A stretch of DNA of 12,983 bases from Acidobacteriaceae bacterium (lineage in GTDB: Bacteria; Acidobacteriota; Terriglobia; Terriglobales; SbA1), in the NCBI GenBank assembly GCA_019237515.1, contig JAFAGX010000340.1:1-12983 (forward strand), given 5' to 3'. The notes beneath the pieces are model-generated. The model was not told the DNA's origin, searched no databases, and saw only the letters and a list, made by a program, of their open reading frames with translations. Made by a program: the position numbers and the translations under genes. Below are positions 7,644 to 12,983 of the stretch, in pieces (the first letter of the stretch is position 1; each line of letters begins with the position of its first letter).

Positions 7644-8858
7644 ATGAGCATCTCACACGTTCTTGCACAAGAAGAGCTCGCTCTTCACGGTGGGAAGCCG
7701 CTTCGGGCAACTCTATTGCCTTACGGCAGGCAAGTGATTGATGAAAGCGATATTCAGGCGGTGATTGAGACGCTGCGTTCCGATTGGCTCACGACGGGCC
7801 CGAAAGTGCTGGAGTTTGAAGAAGCCGTTGCCGCATTTGTCGGCGCAAAATACGCAGTCACTTTCAGTTCTGGTACTGCCGCGCTACACGCCGCGGCATT
7901 CACTGCTGGCCTTAAGGCCGGAGATGAAGCGATTACAACGCCGCTCACTTTCGCAGCGACGCCGAATTGTGTTCTCTATCAACATGCGATGCCCGTGTTC
8001 GCGGATGTAGAACCTCAAACCCTGAATATTGATCCTGAGCAAGTGGCGAATCGAATCTCGCCGCGAACGAAAGTGATTTTGCCTGTCGATTACGCCGGTC
8101 ATCCCACGGCGTTGGATGAAATTCTGCGACTAGCGGATCGATATCGTCTCATCGTGATTGAAGACGCATGCCACGCGCTGGGTGCGATGCATAAGAGTCG
8201 CCGAATTGGCAGCATCGCACATATGACGGTATTCAGTTTTCACCCAGTGAAGCACGTGGCTACTGGCGAAGGCGGGATGGTTACCACGAACAATCCTGAT
8301 TTCGCGCAATCGCTGCGACGCTTTCGAAATCACGGAATCGATAGCGAAGCTCGCGAGCGACAAGTTGGCGGCCGCTGGTTCTATGAAATGGTTTCGCTGG
8401 GCTTCAATTACCGGTTATCGGATATCTCCTGTGCTCTCGGATTAAGCCAACTGGCGAAGCTCGAAGCCAACCTCGAATGCCGGCGAGAAATTGCAAGCCG
8501 CTATGGAGAAGCTTTCAAGGACATGCCATGGATCGGACTGCCAGTGGAACGGAGTGATGTAACCTCCGCATGGCACCTTTTTCCGATTCAATTGCAGCTG
8601 AACAGACTTTCGGGGAACCGTGAGGAAATCTTCCGGGCGTTTCGCGCCGAGAACATCGGTGTCAACGTACATTACATACCGGTTCATCTGCATCCTTATT
8701 ATCGGGATCGTTTCGGGTACAAAGGCGGGGAGTATCCGGTTGCAGAGACCGCCTATGAGCGCCTCATCAGCTTGCCGATCTTTCACGGAATGAGCGATCA
8801 AGACGTGCAGGACGTGATTACTGCCGTGGAAAAGATCATGTCGTTTTACGCCAGATAA
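7644..8858 (+). CDS. pseC: UDP-4-amino-4,6-dideoxy-N-acetyl-beta-L-altrosamine transaminase, PseC
   Basis: A 404-residue fold-type I PLP aminotransferase of the DegT/DnrJ/EryC1 family. The PseC-like opening YGRQVIDESDI (27-37) and LTTGPKVLEFEEAV (49-62) is followed by SSGTAALHAA (75-84), the PLP-ring contact VIEDACHALGA (171-181) and the Schiff-base lysine K203 in FSFHPVKHVATGEGG. The C-terminal NVHYIPVHLHPYYR and SLPIFHGM are also typical. It transfers an amino group from glutamate to C4 of the PseB product. The ATG at 7644 has no clear ribosome binding site and lies 4 bp after pseB, so it is probably coupled. About 26 residues precede the usual PseC start region; they contain LALHGGKPLR, which resembles the beginning of other DegT-family proteins and so looks genuine. 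A TTG at 7596 is rejected. Confidence 0.93.
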   Translation: MSISHVLAQEELALHGGKPLRATLLPYGRQVIDESDIQAVIETLRSDWLTTGPKVLEFEEAVAAFVGAKYAVTFSSGTAALHAAAFTAGLKAGDEAITTPLTFAATPNCVLYQHAMPVFADVEPQTLNIDPEQVANRISPRTKVILPVDYAGHPTALDEILRLADRYRLIVIEDACHALGAMHKSRRIGSIAHMTVFSFHPVKHVATGEGGMVTTNNPDFAQSLRRFRNHGIDSEARERQVGGRWFYEMVSLGFNYRLSDISCALGLSQLAKLEANLECRREIASRYGEAFKDMPWIGLPVERSDVTSAWHLFPIQLQLNRLSGNREEIFRAFRAENIGVNVHYIPVHLHPYYRDRFGYKGGEYPVAETAYERLISLPIFHGMSDQDVQDVITAVEKIMSFYAR

Positions 8859-8878
8859 TCCATCCGTTCTTTTTTGCG

Positions 8879-9532
8879 ATGAGCACAATTCAGATTGCGC
8901 ACTGGAGAGGAGAGTTCGGTCGCGAATATACCGAGCGTAACTCACTGACCGTGCGCCAACTGAATCAGCTTTATCAGCGAAATTACGGCCTAACCAGATC
9001 CGAACTCAACCAGCGCTTTCTTGCAGACGTGCCTCGAGACGCTCGCATTCTGGAGGTTGGGTGCAATATCGGCATGCAACTGGGGATGCTACGGGATTTA
9101 GGCTTTTCGAATTTGTGCGGAATTGAAATCCAGCACCAGGCGTTGAGGCGTGCCAGGGCTCGAATGCCAGAAATTCTGGCGGCGGAGGCTTCGGTGCTGA
9201 ACATTCCGTTCGCCGACGGTAGTTTTGATTTGATCTTCACCTCGGGAGTGCTCATCCACGTTGCTCCGACCGATCTGCGCCGCGCGATGCACGAGATTTA
9301 CCGTTGTACCAGAAGATTTATCTGGGGCTTTGAATATCACTCCTGCAATCCGGTAGAGGTCGCCTATCGCGGGAATCACGATCTGCTTTGGAAAATGAAT
9401 TATGCGAACATGTTCTTCGATGAATTCGACAACTTGCGGATGTTACGCCGCGAGCAACTAAGTTATCTGGACAATCCAAACGTGGATTGCATGTTCCTGC
9501 TGGAAAAATCAGGTACGGTTTCGCCGGCGTGA
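8879..9532 (+). CDS. Pseudaminic acid biosynthesis-associated methyltransferase
   Basis: A 217-residue class I SAM-dependent methyltransferase. Motif I ILEVGCNIG is at 57-65, the acidic residue after strand 2 is in GIEIQHQALRRAR (81-93), and the later motif IPFADGSFDLIFTSGVLIHV is at 109-128. The opening WRGEFGREYTERN (9-21) and the HDLLWKMNYANMFF segment (167-180) match the family described as Pse-associated methylases as I remember it. The substrate is unproven; methylation of a Pse hydroxyl or of an N-acyl group is plausible. The start lies 20 bp after pseC without a recognisable ribosome binding site. The stop overlaps the next gene's GTG. The methyltransferase call is strong, and the Pse link rests on context plus family resemblance. 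Confidence 0.85.
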   Translation: MSTIQIAHWRGEFGREYTERNSLTVRQLNQLYQRNYGLTRSELNQRFLADVPRDARILEVGCNIGMQLGMLRDLGFSNLCGIEIQHQALRRARARMPEILAAEASVLNIPFADGSFDLIFTSGVLIHVAPTDLRRAMHEIYRCTRRFIWGFEYHSCNPVEVAYRGNHDLLWKMNYANMFFDEFDNLRMLRREQLSYLDNPNVDCMFLLEKSGTVSPA

Positions 9533-10257
9533 AGACCGTAGCGATCGTGCAAGCTCGCATGGGGAGCAGTCGCCTGCCGGGTAAAGTCTTGATGGATCTC
9601 GGTGGTCGAACCGTGTTGGGGCGGGTTGTTAAACGCGTCAATCGTGCAGTACTCGTGCAGCAAGTCGTGGTGGCAACTTCGTCAGTCCCGCCGGATGATG
9701 CCGTCGCTTCAGAATGCCAGCGGCTTGGAGTCGAGTGCTTTCGCGGTTCGGAAGACGATGTCCTTGATCGCTACTACGGCTGTGCGCAGACGTTTTCCGC
9801 TGACACTGTGATTCGTATCACTGCGGATTGCCCAATAGTCGATCCTGCTCTCGTAGATGCGACTCTTCGTGCGTTCCACGAAAATCCCTGCGATTATGCC
9901 AGCAATGCGTTGGTTTCTTGGTATCCCAGAGGGCTCGATGTGGAAGTCTTCACAATCGAAGCGCTCAGTTGGGCATGGCGCGAAGCGCGGAAGGCTTACG
10001 AGCGGGAGCATGTTACACCGTATCTCTACGAACATCCTGAGCTGTTTGGTTTGGTTTCAGTCGAAGCGCATTGTGACTACAGCCAGCATCGCTGGACGCT
10101 TGACACGGCCGAGGATATGGAACTCTTACGTGCCATTTACGCCAGATTCGGCAATCGTGATGATTTCGGCTGGAGAGACGTGCTGCAACTCATGGAGCGC
10201 GAACCAGAACTCGCGTTGTTGAACTCTCATGTAATTCAAAAGCCGGTGCACGCGTGA
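9529..10257 (+). CDS. SpsF-type cytidylyltransferase, probable CMP-Pse synthase
   Basis: A 242-residue nucleotidyltransferase of the NeuA/SpsF type. The nucleotide-binding loop QARMGSSRLPGK is at 8-19. RGSEDDVLDRY (72-82), TADCPIVDP (98-106), PRGLDVEV (133-140), REHVTPY (159-165) and RWTLDT (188-193) follow, all typical of the SpsF/COG1861 group. In a Pse operon the likely job is to join CTP and pseudaminic acid to give CMP-Pse, as PseF does. Some databases label this group as a glycosyltransferase, which I think is misleading here. I place the start at the GTG at 9529, which overlaps the methyltransferase stop (GTGA). A TTG at 9487 would add 14 residues before the conserved first strand and overlap more. 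pseG follows with the same GTGA overlap. Confidence 0.87.
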   Translation: MKTVAIVQARMGSSRLPGKVLMDLGGRTVLGRVVKRVNRAVLVQQVVVATSSVPPDDAVASECQRLGVECFRGSEDDVLDRYYGCAQTFSADTVIRITADCPIVDPALVDATLRAFHENPCDYASNALVSWYPRGLDVEVFTIEALSWAWREARKAYEREHVTPYLYEHPELFGLVSVEAHCDYSQHRWTLDTAEDMELLRAIYARFGNRDDFGWRDVLQLMEREPELALLNSHVIQKPVHA

Positions 10258-11327
10258 AACCGGGGACCCTTGTCATTCGTGCTGACGCGAACGAGGCGAT
10301 GGGAACCGGCCATGTGATGCGCTGCCTGGCTCTCGCGCAGGCGTGGCGTCGTGAGGACGGTGCCGTGGTATTCGCAATGGCAGAATCGACTGCCGCTATC
10401 ACAGCGAGGCTTGAACGTGAGGATTTCTCGATTACTACCATGGGTTGCCGCGCCGGCGGCTTCGAAGATGCAAATGCCCTGGCCTCTTTGGCTGCCGAAC
10501 TTGATGCCGCATGGATCGCGGTGGATGGATATCACTTCAGTCCAACCTATCCGCGTGTTCTGAAAGAGGCCGGTTTCAGATTGCTTTGGATTGATGACAC
10601 TGGCCGATGCTCGCCGTATTCCACCGATGTGATTCTTAACCAGAACTTGTATGCGGTCTCGGGTATGTACCGGAACATGGCCAAAGATACGACCTTGCTT
10701 CTTGGCCCGGAGTACGTTTTGTTGCGTAAGGAATTTCTTGCCTGGCAAAGCTGGCGGCGCGATTTTGCAGCGCGCGCGAAAAAGCTGCTGGTCGCGATGG
10801 GCGGCAGCGATTCACAGAATGTCACTGCTCAGGTCCTTCGTGCCCTAGCGCAGTCGGAATTTGAGATTGAAGTCACCGTGGTCGTCGGTGGAAGCAATCC
10901 GCACGAACGAGCCATTCAGCAACTTGCACTTGAATTGCCCGGCCAAACCAGTATTCGGACTGATGTTAGCGACGTGACGGAATTGATGGCGGGCGCGGAT
11001 CTGGCAATTTCCGCTGCAGGAGTGACGTGTTACGAACTCGCGCTGCTGCAGGTTCCCATGATTCTGCTTACATTAGCGGAGAACCAGGTGCCGACAGCGG
11101 CAGCTTTCGCTGAATGTGGTGCGGCAGTTAATCTCGGAAACCCTGAATGTGGAGTTGAGCGAATTGCTGAAACCGTGCACCGCTTGGCTCTAGATGATCA
11201 GTTTCGTCGATCTCTCGGAAAGAAAGCGCGGTCATTGGTGGACGGCAAGGGCGCCAGTCGAGTTTGTCACGCGCTTCTGCGGATTGCGCAGAATGAATCC
11301 ACCTCTGTGGAGTTGCTTCGCACGTGA
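10254..11327 (+). CDS. pseG: UDP-2,4-diacetamido-2,4,6-trideoxy-beta-L-altropyranose hydrolase, PseG
   Basis: A 357-residue GT-B-fold hydrolase. The N-terminal GTGHVMRCLALA (17-28) holds the family histidine (H20), which corresponds to the catalytic His known from Campylobacter PseG. VDGYHF (90-95), WIDD (112-115), the NQN of VILNQNLYA (129-131), GGSD (183-186), AISAAGVTCYELA (251-263) and LAENQVPTA (274-282) follow the family order. The enzyme removes UDP from the diacetamido-altrose nucleotide, which separates Pse synthesis from the legionaminic route that uses a NeuC-like epimerase. The length fits a stand-alone PseG with no room for a fused PseH acetyltransferase domain. It starts with GTG overlapping the previous stop, and its own stop overlaps the GTG of the WbqC gene. 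Confidence 0.93.
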   Translation: MKPGTLVIRADANEAMGTGHVMRCLALAQAWRREDGAVVFAMAESTAAITARLEREDFSITTMGCRAGGFEDANALASLAAELDAAWIAVDGYHFSPTYPRVLKEAGFRLLWIDDTGRCSPYSTDVILNQNLYAVSGMYRNMAKDTTLLLGPEYVLLRKEFLAWQSWRRDFAARAKKLLVAMGGSDSQNVTAQVLRALAQSEFEIEVTVVVGGSNPHERAIQQLALELPGQTSIRTDVSDVTELMAGADLAISAAGVTCYELALLQVPMILLTLAENQVPTAAAFAECGAAVNLGNPECGVERIAETVHRLALDDQFRRSLGKKARSLVDGKGASRVCHALLRIAQNESTSVELLRT

Positions 11328-12070
11328 GAGTGGCGATCGCGCAGCCGACGTATTTGCCTTGGTTGGGATATTTCGATTTGATCGATCAGGTGGATGCGTT
11401 CGTCGTCCTCGATCATGTGCAATTCGAAAAACAATCCTGGCAACAGCGAAACCGGATCAAGACCCCACATGGACTGCAGTGGCTGACAGTGCCGGTGGTT
11501 TTTCGCGGCCGGTTTGGACAATCCATTCGCGAGGTCGAAATCCGAGACACCGAGTTTTGGCGCAAGCATCTGCGCTCCACCGAGGTGAATTACCGGCGCG
11601 CGCCATTCTTTGCTGAGTACTTTCAGGAATTCAGTGAACTTTTGAAATGTCCTGAGCGCAGTCGATTACTGGATCTCAACGTTCGCCTTATCGAATGGTT
11701 CATGAGCATACTCAGCATACGAACGCCGTTATTGTTTTCGTCGGAATTAAATGTTCCAGGGAGACGGACGGAGTTGCTTGCAAACATGTGCTTAGGTCTC
11801 GGTGCGACCACGTATGTCTCCCCGATTGGCTCCGCTGCTTATCTGCTGGCTGAAATTGACTTGATGGAGCGTCACTCAATCGAAGTGCGTTTTCACAACT
11901 ACGAGCACCCTGAATATCGACAGCTGTTTTCTCCTTTCCTTCCTTATGCTTCAATCCTCGATTTACTTTTCAACGAAGGTGAACGCGCGCTAGACATCGT
12001 TCTCAGCGGCAGGCGCGCATGCTTGCTTCCTGAACAACTGAGCAGCGAAGTTGTCGCTGATCCTGCATGA
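11324..12070 (+). CDS. WbqC-family protein
   Basis: A 248-residue, probably cytoplasmic protein with no signal peptide or membrane segment. The WbqC signature is clear at the N-terminus: VAIAQPTYLPWLGYFDLI (3-20), FVVLDHVQFEKQSWQQRNRI (26-45) and LTVPV (54-58). FWRKHLRSTEVNYRRAPFF (78-96), SPIGSAAYL (166-174) and HPEYRQLFSPFLPY (195-208) are also characteristic. I know of no established reaction for the family; members occur in O-antigen and other glycan clusters. Position is the main clue: it sits between pseG and pseI, overlapping both by 4 bp (GTGA at its start, ATGA at its end). This tight packing argues for a step in making or tailoring the sugar. The start is the GTG at 11324; a second GTG at 11330 is also in frame. 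Confidence 0.85.
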   Translation: MRVAIAQPTYLPWLGYFDLIDQVDAFVVLDHVQFEKQSWQQRNRIKTPHGLQWLTVPVVFRGRFGQSIREVEIRDTEFWRKHLRSTEVNYRRAPFFAEYFQEFSELLKCPERSRLLDLNVRLIEWFMSILSIRTPLLFSSELNVPGRRTELLANMCLGLGATTYVSPIGSAAYLLAEIDLMERHSIEVRFHNYEHPEYRQLFSPFLPYASILDLLFNEGERALDIVLSGRRACLLPEQLSSEVVADPA

Positions 12071-12983
12071 CAACGGATTTCAGCATAGAAGACCGGCCAA
12101 TTGGGCCAGATCATCCCGTTTACGTTGTCGCTGAGCTTTCGGCGAACCACAATCAGGATTTCCAGCGAGCTGTTGAGTTGGTCCATGCTGCAAAAGAGCT
12201 CGGCGCAGATGCAGTCAAATTGCAAACCTACACTGCCGACACCATCACGATTGCCAGCGATCGCGAGTGCTTTCGCATTGGCGGCGGTACGTTGTGGGAT
12301 GGGCGCACACTTTACGAGCTGTACCAGGAGGCGTATACGCCATTGGAGTGGCAGCCCAAGCTGAAGGAATTAGCCGATGAAATCGGCATCCAGTTGTTTT
12401 CTTCACCATTCGATGCCAGCGCTGTGGAGTTTCTCGAGAGTATGAATGTTCCCGCGTACAAGGTCGCTTCTTGTGAGCTGGTCGATTTACCGCTGATTCA
12501 GACAATCGGTTCGACCGGAAAGCCCTTGATCATGTCAACAGGCATGGCGACCGTGGAAGAGATTGAAGAAGCGATTGCGGCAGCACGCGAAGCCGGTGCA
12601 AGACAAATTGCGCTGCTCAAGTGCACGAGTGCGTATCCCGCACCTCCGGACGAAATGCACCTGCGAACCATACCTGAGTTGGGCCGACGCTTCGGAGTTC
12701 CGGTAGGGCTATCGGATCATACGAGAGGAATCGCGGTCGCAGTGGCTGCGGTTGCGCTCGGCGCCTGCATTATCGAAAAACATCTGACGCTTTCGCGGGC
12801 ATCGGGTGGCCCGGATGCGGAATTCTCGCTCGAGCCCAAAGAATTCAAAGAACTGGTCGAAGCGGTACGTGTCGCAGAGCAGGCGCTCGGATCTGTGCAT
12901 TTCGGCCCTGCTCCTCACGAACAGGCGAGCTGCCGGTTTCGCCGCTCGTTATTTGTTGTACATGACATGGAAAAAGGCGAGGT
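12067..12983 (+). CDS. pseI: Pseudaminic acid synthase PseI, C-terminus cut by window end
   Basis: The open frame gives 305 residues and two further bases before the window ends; the family is usually about 340-350 residues. The NeuB-type TIM barrel is complete: AELSANHNQ (22-30, the SANH form seen in PseI rather than NeuB), KLQTYT (51-56), FSSPFD (111-116), YKVAS (131-135), STGM (157-160), KCTSAYPAP (185-193), GLSDHT (214-219) and EKHLTL (237-242). H218 and H239 match the metal-binding histidines of the family. DAEFSLEP (250-257) and CRFRRSLFV (289-297) lead into the C-terminal SAF/antifreeze-like domain, which is mostly missing. The enzyme condenses 2,4-diacetamido-2,4,6-trideoxy-altrose with phosphoenolpyruvate. 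The ATG overlaps the WbqC stop (ATGA). Truncation is due to the window edge and is not a mutation. Confidence 0.93.
   Translation, partial: MTTDFSIEDRPIGPDHPVYVVAELSANHNQDFQRAVELVHAAKELGADAVKLQTYTADTITIASDRECFRIGGGTLWDGRTLYELYQEAYTPLEWQPKLKELADEIGIQLFSSPFDASAVEFLESMNVPAYKVASCELVDLPLIQTIGSTGKPLIMSTGMATVEEIEEAIAAAREAGARQIALLKCTSAYPAPPDEMHLRTIPELGRRFGVPVGLSDHTRGIAVAVAAVALGACIIEKHLTLSRASGGPDAEFSLEPKEFKELVEAVRVAEQALGSVHFGPAPHEQASCRFRRSLFVVHDMEKGE

Noticed and set aside
8442..8945. Minus-strand open frame of 167 codons spanning the pseC/methyltransferase junction
   Set aside because: It is antisense to two well-supported genes and shows no recognisable domain.
10236..10748. Minus-strand open frame of 170 codons
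   Set aside because: It is antisense to the N-terminal half of pseG, which has intact catalytic motifs.
12067..12983. pseI as a broken gene lacking its C-terminal domain
   Set aside because: The frame is open to the last base of the window, so the truncation is only the window edge.

Overview
The window reads as a chromosomal surface-polysaccharide region of a Gram-negative-type bacterium of moderate G+C content. The combination of a YdcF-like protein, a free-standing FecR-like protein, a Wzz/BY-kinase fusion, a TPR protein and an O-antigen ligase-like polymerase resembles exopolysaccharide loci I associate with Acidobacteriota. That phylum is an inference from gene content; there is no rRNA or other phylogenetic marker here. 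I see no mobile element, CRISPR array, tRNA or rRNA.

Layout. (A) Positions 1-1393, plus strand: the tail of an unidentified gene, then a membrane-anchored YdcF/DUF218 protein and an exported FecR-like protein. (B) Positions 1404-6347, minus strand: in transcription order, a Wzz/tyrosine autokinase, a TPR protein with a carbohydrate-binding-like C-terminus, and a Wzy_C-type polymerase/ligase. The two units converge with their stops 10 bp apart. (C) Positions 6348-6613: a divergent control region with a TATACT box and nested palindromes. (D) Positions 6614-12983, plus strand: a tightly packed pseudaminic acid (Pse) operon: pseB, pseC, a Pse-associated methyltransferase, an SpsF-type cytidylyltransferase, pseG, a WbqC-family gene and pseI. 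The last gene is cut by the window edge.

How the genes work together. PseB and PseC convert UDP-GlcNAc to the 4-amino-4,6-dideoxy-altrose nucleotide. A PseH N-acetyltransferase would normally follow, but none is in the window. PseG removes UDP, PseI condenses the sugar with phosphoenolpyruvate, and the SpsF-type enzyme is the likely CMP-activating step. The methyltransferase and WbqC protein may tailor the sugar. The divergent kinase/polymerase unit could assemble and export a polymer carrying this sugar. No flagellar gene is present, which favours a polysaccharide destination over flagellin.

The points most worth a second look are the WbqC gene lying between pseG and pseI with no pseH in view, the SpsF-type enzyme in place of classical PseF, the TPR/carbohydrate-binding protein coupled to the polymerase, and the palindromes at the candidate promoter.
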